Positions 1 through 6,476 of a DNA stretch of 11,316 nucleotides are shown one piece after another. The translations under genes and the position numbers were made by a program. The stretch is taken from NCBI GenBank assembly GCA_964622685.1, contig CAZUUU010000105.1:1-11316 (forward strand). The letters are read 5' to 3'. The DNA comes from Methylibium sp964622685 (GTDB taxonomy: Bacteria > Pseudomonadota > Gammaproteobacteria > Burkholderiales > Burkholderiaceae_C). Below the pieces are notes generated by a model. The model was not told where the DNA came from and made no database searches. It saw nothing but the letters and a program-made list of their open reading frames with translations. Every line of letters begins with the position of its first letter. The first letter of the stretch is position 1.

Positions 1-275
1 TGCTGCTGCTCGACGAACCGACGAACGACCTCGACGTCGAGACGCTGCGCGCGCTGGAAGACGCGCTGCTCGAGTTCGCCGGCTGCGTGATGGTGATCTC
101 GCACGACCGCTGGTTCCTCGACCGCATCGCGACCCACATCCTGGCCTGCGAGGGCGACTCGAAGTGGTTCTTCTTCGACGGCAACTACCAGGAGTACGAG
201 GCCGACAAGAAGAAGCGCCTCGGCGAAGAGGGCGCCAAGCCGCACCGTCTGCGCTACAAGGCCCTGACGGTCTGA
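1..275 (+). CDS. ettA: Energy-dependent translational throttle protein EttA, ABC-F ATPase (C-terminal end, 5' truncated)
   Basis: This is the last 90 or so residues of an ABC-F protein, read in the frame whose first whole codon is at base 3. ABC-F proteins are cytoplasmic tandem ATPases that bind the ribosomal E site; EttA couples early elongation to the ATP/ADP ratio. The visible part starts in Walker B of the second ATPase domain (LLLDEPTNDLD, bases 3-35), with the Asp-Glu pair at 12-17, and contains the H-loop ISHDRWFLDRIATHIL with its His at 102-104. The tail (FFFDGNYQEYEADKKKRLGEE, then HRLRYKALTV) has the EttA character: FEGN-type strand, KKRRLGEE helix and terminal RYK-L-T. This tail favours EttA over Uup or YheS. 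Walker A and the signature motif lie outside the window. The gene ends in TGA and is followed by a strong hairpin at 365-391. Confidence 0.93.
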   Translation, partial: LLLDEPTNDLDVETLRALEDALLEFAGCVMVISHDRWFLDRIATHILACEGDSKWFFFDGNYQEYEADKKKRLGEEGAKPHRLRYKALTV

Positions 276-364
276 GTCCGCGACCGCGGCGCGGGTCACT
301 CCCGATGGCCCGCTCCCGGGGCGCCGGGCATGCTTCTCGCAGGGCGGAGACCACCGCCGCTGCA

Positions 365-391
365 GACGGCCGACCCGACCGGTCGGCCGTC
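365..391 (+). terminator. Perfect 11-bp hairpin downstream of ettA
   Basis: The arms GACGGCCGACC (365-375) and GGTCGGCCGTC (381-391) are exact reverse complements around the 5-nt loop CGACC. It lies 90 bp after the ettA stop and 26 bp before the next start codon. There is no clean T-run; the sequence continues GTCATTC. It is therefore a GC-rich terminator-like or transcript-end structure rather than a textbook intrinsic terminator. Its right half also contains a 12-bp palindrome (CCGACCGGTCGG, 375-386), so an operator for the following lipoprotein gene is an alternative. Confidence 0.5.
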
Positions 392-417
392 GTCATTCAA
401 CGCCACCTCCGCCTGCC

Positions 418-3180
418 ATGAGCCGTACCTCGTCCTCGTTCCTGTCCACCCCCTTGCTCCCGCTCGCCGCTGCCCTGGTGCTGGCGGGTTGTGCCACCAC
501 GCAGGCGCCGGGCCCGACGGCGGCGGTAGGCACGCCGGCCGCCGCCGCAGCGACGCCGGCCGCGGCCAAGCCGCCTGCCGGCGCCGCTTCGGCCGCCGCG
601 CCGGCGGCGCCCGCACCCGGTGCACCGCCGGCCTTTGCGACGGTGATCAAGGACGCCAAATCCAGCGACGGTCTCCTCACGGTCTGGCGCAAGGACGACA
701 AGATCTGGCTCGAGCTCAAGCCGGAAGACTTCAACCAGATCTTCTTCCTCAGCCCCAAGCTCGCGACCGGCATCGGCGAACGCATGCTCTATGGCGGGCT
801 GATGTACGGCGGCTGGCTGCAGACGCCGGCCGGCGCGCAGGCCGTTCAGTTCCGACGCATCAACAACCAGATCCAGCTGGTGGCGGTGAACTTCGACTTC
901 GCCGCCAAGGCCGGCACGCCCGAGGCGCAGGCCGTGAAGTCGGCCTTCTCGCCCAGCCTGGTCGGCAGCACGGCCGTGGCGAGCGGCGCGCATCCCGAGC
1001 GCAAGTCGGTGCTGGTCGACGCCAGCAGCCTGTTCGTCGGCGACTGGCCGGGGCTCGGCATCTCGCTGAACCGGCTGTACCGCCAGAACTACGGCTTCGA
1101 TGCCCGCAACTCGGCCATCACGGCGGTGCGCGGCACAACCGACCAGCTGGTGATCGAGGTGCAGGGCCACTACGCGACCGCGGCCATCGCGGTGGCCCAG
1201 CCCAACCAGCCGCCCGGCACGCCCGCACCCAGCCTGCCGCAGACCCTGCCCGATCCGCGCAGCATGTTCCTGACGACGCACTACTCGCTGACCCGGCTGC
1301 CGGCCGAGCCGATGCGTCCGCGCAAGGCCGACCCGCGCATCGGCTACTTCCAGACGCTGGTGCAGGACTTCAGCGACGACCTCGCGCGCACCCCGAAGCA
1401 GCGCTACGTCAATCGCTGGCGGCTCGACAAGAAGGACCCGGCCGCGCCGCTGTCCGAGCCGGTCAAGCCCATCACCTTCTGGCTCGACCGCAACATCCCC
1501 GAGAAGTACCGCGGCGCGATCGCGGCCGGCATCCTCGAGTGGAACAAGGCCTACGAGCGCATCGGCTTCAAGAACGCGGTCGTCGTGCAGCAGCAGCCGG
1601 CCGACGCCGACTTCGACACGCTGGACACCAACCGCGCCTCGGTCCGCTGGATGACCAACGCCGGCGCCAGCTTCGGTGCCATCGGGCCCAGCCACATCGA
1701 CCCTCGCTCCGGCGAGATCCTCGACGCCGACATCGGCTTCGAGAGCCTCAGTTCGCGCAACCTGCGCGCTGTGCGCTCGCAGATCCTGAGCCCGCTGGCC
1801 GGGCAGGGCGGCGCATCCGGCGGCGAGGGCTTGCCGCACGTCCATGATCCGCGCGTCTGCACCCACGCGGCCGAAGCGGCCGAGCAGCTGAGCTACGCGC
1901 TCGACGTGCTGGAGGCGCGCGGCGACCTCGAGCCCGACGGCCCCGAGGCCAACCAGTTCGTGCTCGACTACCTGAAGGACGTGACGATGCACGAGGTCGG
2001 GCATACGCTCGGCCTGCGGCACAACTTCCGCGCCTCGCGGCTGCGCAGCGAGACGCAGCTGAGCGATCCGGCGTTCACGCGCAGCCAATCGCTGACCGGC
2101 TCGGTGATGGAGTACTCGCCGGTCAACCTGGCCGCGCCGGGGCGCCCGCCGGTCGCCGGCTTCGAGGTGACGCTCGGCCCGTACGACTACTGGGCCATCG
2201 AGTACGGCTACAAGCCGATCGCGCCGCCCGCCGAGGACAGCGAGCTGGCCCGCATCGCCGGTCGCAGCGCCGAGCCCGAGCTGGCCTACGCGACCGACGA
2301 GGACAACATCCTCGGCGTCGACCCCGAGGCGGTGCAGTTCGACCTGGGCAACGACACCGTCGGCTTCGCGAAGAAGCGCTTCGCGATCGCCCGCGACCTG
2401 ATGGCGCGGCAGGAGGCGCGGGCGCTGAAGCCGACCGAGGACTATGCGGTGCTGCGCCGCTCGGTGGCCTTTGCGCTGCGCGACATGGGCCGCGCCGCCA
2501 ACGCGCTGGCGCGCCAGATCGGCGGCGTGGTCACGCTGCGCGACTACCCGGGCAGCGGCCGCGATCCGCTGCAGCCGGTGCCCGCTGCCACGCAGCGCGA
2601 GGCGCTGGAGCTGCTGTCGCGCAACCTGTTCTCGGCCGACGCGCTGCAGCTGTCGCCGGCGCTGCTGCGTCGCATGGCGCCGGACTACGCCGAGCGGCTG
2701 GAAGCGCTCGGCGCCGGCGACGCCTCGGTGACGACCGACTTCTCGCTGACGCAGAACCTGCTCGACCTGCAGCGCGGCCTGCTGGGCCAGCTGATGAGCG
2801 ACGCGGTCGCGGCCCGCATCCTCGACAGCGAGGCCAAGACCGACAAGGCGGCCGGCGCCTTCCGCCTGTCCGAGCTGTACGGCCGGCTGACGCGCGATGT
2901 CTGGAGCGAGATCGGCACGGCCGGCGACATCCCCGCGGTCCGGCGCGGGCTGCAGCGCGAGCACGTGAACCGCCTGTCGGCGCAACTGCTGCGGCCGTCG
3001 CCGTCGGTGCGGGCCGATGCCCGCAGCCTGCTGCGCGCCGAGGCCCGCGAGCTGCTGGCGCGCGTCGACGCCGCATCGCGCCGCGGTGGCCTGAGCGCGG
3101 AGGCGCGGGCCCACCTGCAGGACAGCGCCGAGACGCTGCGCCTCGCGCTCGAAGCCAAGGTCGTGCGGCCGACCGCCTGA
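418..3180 (+). CDS. Zinc-dependent metalloprotease lipoprotein (DUF5118/DUF5117/metzincin type)
   Basis: This is a 920-residue predicted lipoprotein of the large metzincin-like family annotated through DUF5118, DUF5117 and DUF4953. The N-terminus is a lipoprotein signal with lipobox LAGC and lipidated Cys25. A low-complexity Ala/Pro linker follows to about residue 72. The DUF5118-like strand region starts near 73 (FATVIKDAKSSDGLLTVWRK), DUF5117 spans roughly 120-320, and the protease domain starts near 354 (FWLDRNIPEKYR). The zinc site is the exact metzincin consensus HEVGHTLGLRH: ligands His525, His529 and His535, catalytic Glu526. A Met-turn candidate is SVMEY, Met564. The C-terminal 300 residues are helical with no motif I can name. 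The ATG at 418 begins the signal sequence directly; there is no obvious Shine-Dalgarno. The likely site of action is the periplasmic face of a membrane. The substrate is unknown. A long hairpin follows the stop. Confidence 0.9.
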   Translation: MSRTSSSFLSTPLLPLAAALVLAGCATTQAPGPTAAVGTPAAAAATPAAAKPPAGAASAAAPAAPAPGAPPAFATVIKDAKSSDGLLTVWRKDDKIWLELKPEDFNQIFFLSPKLATGIGERMLYGGLMYGGWLQTPAGAQAVQFRRINNQIQLVAVNFDFAAKAGTPEAQAVKSAFSPSLVGSTAVASGAHPERKSVLVDASSLFVGDWPGLGISLNRLYRQNYGFDARNSAITAVRGTTDQLVIEVQGHYATAAIAVAQPNQPPGTPAPSLPQTLPDPRSMFLTTHYSLTRLPAEPMRPRKADPRIGYFQTLVQDFSDDLARTPKQRYVNRWRLDKKDPAAPLSEPVKPITFWLDRNIPEKYRGAIAAGILEWNKAYERIGFKNAVVVQQQPADADFDTLDTNRASVRWMTNAGASFGAIGPSHIDPRSGEILDADIGFESLSSRNLRAVRSQILSPLAGQGGASGGEGLPHVHDPRVCTHAAEAAEQLSYALDVLEARGDLEPDGPEANQFVLDYLKDVTMHEVGHTLGLRHNFRASRLRSETQLSDPAFTRSQSLTGSVMEYSPVNLAAPGRPPVAGFEVTLGPYDYWAIEYGYKPIAPPAEDSELARIAGRSAEPELAYATDEDNILGVDPEAVQFDLGNDTVGFAKKRFAIARDLMARQEARALKPTEDYAVLRRSVAFALRDMGRAANALARQIGGVVTLRDYPGSGRDPLQPVPAATQREALELLSRNLFSADALQLSPALLRRMAPDYAERLEALGAGDASVTTDFSLTQNLLDLQRGLLGQLMSDAVAARILDSEAKTDKAAGAFRLSELYGRLTRDVWSEIGTAGDIPAVRRGLQREHVNRLSAQLLRPSPSVRADARSLLRAEARELLARVDAASRRGGLSAEARAHLQDSAETLRLALEAKVVRPTA

Positions 3181-3186
3181 GTCCCG

Positions 3187-3227
3187 CCGGGGTCGAGCGG
3201 CGGCGGCGGCCGCCACTCGCTCCCCGG
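3187..3227 (+). terminator. Composite three-segment hairpin after the metalloprotease gene
   Basis: Starting 7 bp after the stop, three nested paired segments share one axis: CCGGG (3187-3191) with CCCGG (3223-3227), GAGCG (3195-3199) with CGCTC (3218-3222), and GGCGG (3202-3206) with CCGCC (3210-3214), loop CGG. The interior loops are 3/0 and 2/3 nt. That is 15 base pairs in 41 nt, nearly all G-C. No T-run follows, so the mode of termination is inferred. It separates the metalloprotease gene from the two-component operon. Confidence 0.5.
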
Positions 3228-3230
3228 AAC

Positions 3231-3248
3231 CCGTGCTTCGTCGCACGG
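3231..3248 (+). repeat. Small perfect inverted repeat upstream of the histidine kinase promoter
   Basis: CCGTGC (3231-3236) and GCACGG (3243-3248) are exact reverse complements around TTCGTC. It sits between the long hairpin and the predicted kinase promoter, 15 bp before the -35 box. It could be a second transcript-end hairpin or a regulator site; sequence alone does not decide. Confidence 0.35.
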
Positions 3249-3262
3249 CTCCGGCCCGGCGC

Positions 3263-3291
3263 TTGGCGCGCCTCGACGGCGAAGCTATCGT
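3263..3291 (+). promoter_or_regulatory. Sigma-70-like promoter of the two-component operon, leaderless geometry
   Basis: TTGGCG (3263-3268), a 17-bp spacer and TATCGT (3286-3291) match the sigma-70 boxes at 4/6 and 4/6 with the ideal spacing. The ATG at 3299 lies 7 nt after the -10 box, so transcription would begin at or next to the start codon. No Shine-Dalgarno precedes the ATG, which agrees with a leaderless or near-leaderless mRNA. Confidence 0.5.
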
Positions 3292-3298
3292 CGCGGCC

Positions 3299-4387
3299 AT
3301 GCAGATCCCCGAGTCGAACGTCGCCCAGCGATCCTGGCGCGACTGGTTCGCCGGGCTGAGTGTCGAGCGGATCGCGCTCGTGCTGGGCCTGGTCACGCTG
3401 GTCGTCGCCGCGGTCAACCCGCTGTTCAAGAACACCTTCCTGGAGCTGTGGTCGCGCGGCTTGCTGATCGGCCTGGTGCTGATGTTGGCCTACACGCTGG
3501 CCGGCAACTGGCAGCAGACCTACGTGGCGCGCTGGCACGTGCAGATCCTCGCGGTCGTGCTGCTGGCGCCGCTGTGCGCGGTGATCGAGGCCATCGTCGA
3601 CACGCACGGCAACATCGACGCGGTACTGAACGACCGTCACCGCGTCGCCGGCTTCTTCTGGGTGCTGTTCCTCTGCCTCGGCGTCGGGCTGATCGCGACG
3701 CTGGTGGCGCTGGTGCGCGAGCGCGAGGCCCAGGCCAACGCGCAGGCGCTGCGCTTCGCGCTCGAGAAGGAAACGCTGGAGCGCCAGGCGCTGGATGCGC
3801 AACTGCGCGTGATGACGGCGCAGATCGAACCGCACTTCCTGCTGAACACCCTGGCCAACGTGCAGGCCCTGGTCGAGACCGGCTCGGCGCGCGCCGCGCC
3901 GGTGCTGCGCAGCCTGATCGGCTACCTGCGCGCGGCCCTGCCGCGGCTGCGCGATTCCGAGGGCACGCTGGGCAGCGAGCTGGCGCTGGCGCGCGCCTAC
4001 CTGGACGTGATGCAGATGCGCATCCCCGATCGCCTGCAGTTCGACATCGCCGTGCCGGCCGAGCTGGAGGCGGTGCGCTTTCCGTCGATGGCGCTGCTGA
4101 CCCTGGTCGAGAACGCGGTGCGCCACGGCATCGACCCGGCCGAGCAGGGCGGGCGCATCGAGATCGGCGCGCGGCGCGAGGGCGAGGGCCTGCGCGTCTG
4201 GGTCGGCGACAGCGGCGTCGGCCTGAACCCGAGCGCGCCGCCGGGCAGCGGGCTCGCGAACCTGAAGCAGCGCCTCGCGGCCTTCTATGGGCCGGGTGCG
4301 CGGCTCGACCTGCTGGATGGCGACGGCCGCGGCGGCCGCGGCCTGCGCGCCGAGGTCGTGCTGCCATCGACGGAGCGACGGGCATGA
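3299..4387 (+). CDS. LytS/AlgZ-type membrane sensor histidine kinase
   Basis: This is a 362-residue inner-membrane sensor kinase of the His_kinase (PF06580)/LytS group. Four hydrophobic helices are at about 23-42, 53-69, 80-99 and 117-139, with almost no extracytoplasmic domain, so it probably senses something in or near the membrane. A charged helical linker (140-175) leads to the H-box TAQIEPHFLLNTLANVQ with phospho-acceptor His179. The N-box is LVENAVRHG (Asn272), the G1 box is DSGVG (Asp304) and the G2 box is GSGLANLKQRL from 316. All catalytic motifs are intact. The frame is open from 3233, but I prefer ATG 3299 because a promoter-like element sits just upstream and the extra 22 residues are unlike a kinase N-terminus. 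The stop overlaps the regulator start as ATGA, so the two are translationally coupled cognate partners. Confidence 0.9.
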   Translation: MQIPESNVAQRSWRDWFAGLSVERIALVLGLVTLVVAAVNPLFKNTFLELWSRGLLIGLVLMLAYTLAGNWQQTYVARWHVQILAVVLLAPLCAVIEAIVDTHGNIDAVLNDRHRVAGFFWVLFLCLGVGLIATLVALVREREAQANAQALRFALEKETLERQALDAQLRVMTAQIEPHFLLNTLANVQALVETGSARAAPVLRSLIGYLRAALPRLRDSEGTLGSELALARAYLDVMQMRIPDRLQFDIAVPAELEAVRFPSMALLTLVENAVRHGIDPAEQGGRIEIGARREGEGLRVWVGDSGVGLNPSAPPGSGLANLKQRLAAFYGPGARLDLLDGDGRGGRGLRAEVVLPSTERRA

Positions 4388-5160
4388 CCTCGAGGCCGCG
4401 TGCACTGCTGGCCGACGACGAGCCCCTGCTGCGCGAGCAACTGGCGGTGCTGCTGGGGCGGCTGTGGCCCGAGCTCGAGGTCGTCGCGCAGGCACGCAAC
4501 GGGCGCGAGGCGATCGAGCTGTTCGACGAACACGAACCCGAGATCGTCTTCCTCGACATCCACATGCCCGGCGTCAACGGCGTCGAGGCGGCGCGCGCGA
4601 TCGCGCGGCGCGCGCAGGTCGTCTTCATCACCGCCTACGACCAGTACGCGGTGCAGGCCTTCGAGCAGGGGGCGATCGACTACGTGGTCAAGCCGCTCGA
4701 TGCGCAGCGCCTGGCCGATACCGTGCAGCGCCTGCAGCAGCGCCTCGCGTCGGCACCGGTCGACGGCGCCGCGGTCGATGCCGTCCTGGAGCAGCTGGCG
4801 GCCCGGCTCAAGCAGGGCGGCGGACCGGGCAAGCCGTGGCTGCAGTGGATCAAGGCGTCGGTCGGCAGCAACGTGCGGCTGATCCCAGTCGAGCAGGTGC
4901 ACTACCTGCGCTCCGACGAGAAGTACACGCTGGTCGTCTGGGAGGGCGGCGAGGCCCTGATCCGCCGCTCGATCCGCGAACTGGCCGACGAACTGGACCC
5001 CGATCGCTTCGCGCAGATCCACCGCTCCACCATCGTCAACCTGCATCAGGTCGTGCAGGTGATCCGCGGCCCGAACGAGACGGCCGAGGTGCAGCTCAAG
5101 GGCCGCACCGAGCTGCTGTCCGTCAGCCGCAGCTACCTGTCGTTGTTCCGGCAGATGTAG
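4384..5160 (+). CDS. LytTR-family DNA-binding response regulator (AlgR/LytT type)
   Basis: This is a 258-residue cytoplasmic response regulator, partner of the kinase just upstream. The receiver domain (about 5-125) has every conserved residue: acidic pair Asp11/Asp12 in LLADDEP, phospho-acceptor Asp58 in FLDIHMPG, Thr83 in FITAYD and Lys103 in VVKPLD. After a helical linker with a Gly-rich turn (KQGGGPGKP), the LytTR domain runs from about 153 to the end: WIKASVGSNVRLIPVEQVHYL, SDEKYTLVV, IRRSIREL, IHRSTIVNLHQV and LSVSRSYLSLFR. LytTR domains bind pairs of short direct repeats upstream of target genes. The ATG at 4384 overlaps the kinase stop (ATGA). No target gene can be read from the neighbourhood. 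The last 38 bp overlap the 3' end of a small opposite-strand gene. Confidence 0.93.
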   Translation: MTSRPRALLADDEPLLREQLAVLLGRLWPELEVVAQARNGREAIELFDEHEPEIVFLDIHMPGVNGVEAARAIARRAQVVFITAYDQYAVQAFEQGAIDYVVKPLDAQRLADTVQRLQQRLASAPVDGAAVDAVLEQLAARLKQGGGPGKPWLQWIKASVGSNVRLIPVEQVHYLRSDEKYTLVVWEGGEALIRRSIRELADELDPDRFAQIHRSTIVNLHQVVQVIRGPNETAEVQLKGRTELLSVSRSYLSLFRQM

Positions 5161-5311
5161 CGCAGCGCGCCGCGTCGACCGACGCCGGTTCGCCCTGCGA
5201 GAGGCGCGCCACCGGCGCGTGACTCAGCATGCCGAAACTGGTGGCCATCGCAAGCACCAGGGCCACCAGCACGGTCGCGGGCAGCAGGGTGTCGAGCAGG
5301 CGCATGAACAT
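5123..5311 (-). CDS. Small single-helix membrane protein, unknown function
   Basis: A 62-residue reading frame starts MFMRLLDTLLPATVLVALVL and has one hydrophobic helix at about 8-28, followed by a polar tail with two Cys (C50, C61 by my count). I do not recognise the family. Support for reality: a good Shine-Dalgarno (AGGGAG on the minus strand, 6 nt before the ATG at 5311-5309), a short basic N-terminus typical of a signal anchor, and location in a gap that is otherwise empty. It converges on the LytTR regulator and overlaps its last 38 bp antiparallel. It lies 129 bp downstream of the ROK kinase on the same strand but is separated from it by two inverted repeats, so it is probably its own transcript. 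The tail inside the overlap is constrained by the regulator codons. It could instead be a cleaved, exported peptide. Confidence 0.55.
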   Translation of the reverse strand: MFMRLLDTLLPATVLVALVLAMATSFGMLSHAPVARLSQGEPASVDAARCATSAGTTTGSCG

Positions 5312-5359
5312 GACGGGCTCCCTGGAGGTGAATGTCGTTGCGTGCACTTTAGGAAGCCG

Positions 5360-5380
5360 GTGCGCTCTGCGCGAGCGCAC
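5360..5380 (-). terminator. Perfect 8-bp inverted repeat between the ROK kinase and the small membrane gene
   Basis: GTGCGCTC (5360-5367) and GAGCGCAC (5373-5380) pair exactly around TGCGC. The repeat lies about 60 bp past the kinase stop and 48 bp before the small gene's start. On the minus strand it is followed by CGGCTTCCTAAAG, which is not a T-run. It could be the kinase terminator or an operator for the small gene. Confidence 0.4.
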
Positions 5381-5410
5381 TGCGACGAACGGCCGCCTGC
5401 GCGTCGTGAA

Positions 5411-5426
5411 TCGCCGTCGACGGCGA
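5411..5426 (-). repeat. Perfect 16-bp palindrome after the ROK kinase
   Basis: TCGCCGTCGACGGCGA is its own reverse complement over all 16 bases. It begins 14 bp after the kinase stop on the minus strand. As RNA it would fold into a 6-bp stem with a UCGA tetraloop, so it may be part of a bipartite transcript end together with the inverted repeat at 5360-5380. As DNA it could be a dimeric regulator site. Confidence 0.4.
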
Positions 5427-5440
5427 CGGACCGGTGGCGA

Positions 5441-6382
5441 TCAGGCCGCGACGTGGCCGCGCCCGAGCCAGGCCGCGCCCCGCACGCCCGACGCGTCGCC
5501 ATGCAGTGCGCGGGCCAGGCGCGTGCGCAGCGGCAGGTCGTCGCGCGCGCCGAACACCCGCTCGGGCCAGCGCGCGGGCAGGCCTTCGACCAGGCCGGGC
5601 AGTTGCGACAGCCCGCCCCCGAACACGATCACGTCCGGGTCCAGCAGGTTGACGACCGACGACAGCGCGCGTGCCAGGCGCTCGGCATGGCGCTCCAGCG
5701 TGGCCTGGCAGGCCGCATCGCCGCGCAGCGCGGCCTGCGCGATCGCCGCCGCGTCGATCGCGTCGCCCCCGTGGCCTCGGTGGTCCGCGGCGAGCGCCGG
5801 GCCGCTGAGCCAGGCCTCGATGCAGCCGCTGGCGCCGCAGTAGCAGCGCGGCCCGGGCCGCTCGCCGTCGGCGGGCCAGGGCAGGGGGTTGTGGCCCCAC
5901 TCGCCGGCCAGTCCGTTGGGGCCTTGCAGCACGTGGCCATGGACCGCGATGCCCGCGCCGACCCCGGTGCCCAGGATGACCGCGAAGACCACCGCGGCGC
6001 CGGCCCCCGCGCCATCGGTGGCCTCGGACAGCGCCAGACAGTTGGCGTCGTTGGCCAGGGCCACCGGCTGACCCAGCAAGGCGCGCAGGTCGGCCTGCAG
6101 CGGACGGTGGTTGAGGCAGGTCGAGTTGGCGTTCTTGATGCGGCCGTCGGCCGTCGTCGTGCCGGGTCCGCCGACGCCGATCGTGAGCGCGCCGGCGGCG
6201 GCTGCACGGGCCTCGCCGACCAGCGCGGCGATGGCCGCCAGCGTGGCCGCGTAGTCGCCTCGGGGTGTCGCGATGCGGCGCCGCCAGCGCTCCGTGCCCC
6301 GCGCGTCCAGCAACAGGGCTTCGATCTTGCTGCCGCCGAGGTCGATGCCCAGCGCCGGCAGCGTGGATGCGTCGCGGGTCAT
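5441..6382 (-). CDS. mak: ROK-family sugar kinase, Mak-like manno(fructo)kinase
   Basis: This is a 313-residue cytoplasmic ROK kinase that would phosphorylate a free hexose with ATP; the closest resemblance is E. coli Mak (fructose/mannose to the 6-phosphate). The N-terminal phosphate loop is GIDLGGSKIEALLL (Asp14 to Lys19). The substrate region has GVGGPG and the Mak-like KNANSTCLN. The catalytic Asp is Asp112 in ALANDANCLALSEA. The ROK zinc site is GEWGHNPLP (His164) plus CYCGASGCIE (Cys180, Cys182, Cys187). The C-terminus GDASGVRGAAWL also matches Mak. The length is normal for the family. The start ATG at 6382-6380 gives the expected N-terminus; its Shine-Dalgarno is poor, and a weak TAGGCA 5 nt upstream might be a -10. 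No transporter or other sugar gene is next to it, so it looks like a stand-alone salvage kinase. It diverges from the propeller gene. Confidence 0.88.
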   Translation of the reverse strand: MTRDASTLPALGIDLGGSKIEALLLDARGTERWRRRIATPRGDYAATLAAIAALVGEARAAAAGALTIGVGGPGTTTADGRIKNANSTCLNHRPLQADLRALLGQPVALANDANCLALSEATDGAGAGAAVVFAVILGTGVGAGIAVHGHVLQGPNGLAGEWGHNPLPWPADGERPGPRCYCGASGCIEAWLSGPALAADHRGHGGDAIDAAAIAQAALRGDAACQATLERHAERLARALSSVVNLLDPDVIVFGGGLSQLPGLVEGLPARWPERVFGARDDLPLRTRLARALHGDASGVRGAAWLGRGHVAA

Positions 6383-6444
6383 GAGGATGCCTAGTGTGCA
6401 CGCCGCGACGGGCCGGCGCGTCAGGCGCGCCGCGGCGCCGCACC

Positions 6445-6450
6445 TAGAAT
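6445..6450 (+). promoter_or_regulatory. Candidate -10 box of the propeller/deacetylase/hydroxylase run
   Basis: TAGAAT matches the sigma-70 -10 consensus at 5 of 6 positions. It lies 26 bp before the proposed GTG start in the 94-bp divergent gap with the ROK kinase gene. No recognisable -35 box is present at 16-18 bp spacing, where the sequence is G/C-rich, so an activator or a weak promoter is possible. Confidence 0.4.
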
Positions 6451-6476
6451 CCGCCCTCCTTGGTGACGTCGGGGCC

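Noticed and set aside
330..1847. Plus-strand frame of about 505 codons out of phase with the lipoprotein gene
   Set aside because: It is a frame-shifted reading of the real gene, extremely Arg-rich, with no domain signature.
397..3435. Minus-strand open frame of about 1012 codons opposite the metalloprotease gene
   Set aside because: It is a shadow of G/C-biased codons on the plus strand. Its product is low-complexity, Arg/Ala/Gln/His-rich with no motif, while the plus strand has a lipobox, zinc site and recognised domains.
3448..4383. In-frame open extension upstream of the response regulator
   Set aside because: The stretch before ATG 4384 is an alternative reading of the kinase gene; the receiver domain starts exactly after 4384, where the ATGA overlap provides the start.
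2531..4495. Minus-strand open frame of about 654 codons spanning the metalloprotease and kinase genes
   Set aside because: Same codon-bias artefact; it crosses two strong hairpins and a promoter and has Arg/Ala-rich composition without a fold signature.
5205..5219. CGCGCC-ACC-GGCGCG hairpin as a terminator of the response regulator
   Set aside because: A 6-bp stem of CG-rich sequence with no T-run inside the probable small opposite-strand gene is not distinguishable from composition.
5219..6394. Plus-strand open frame of about 391 codons opposite the ROK kinase
   Set aside because: The minus strand gives an unambiguous ROK kinase with the full zinc motif; the plus frame is Arg/Gly-rich shadow sequence.
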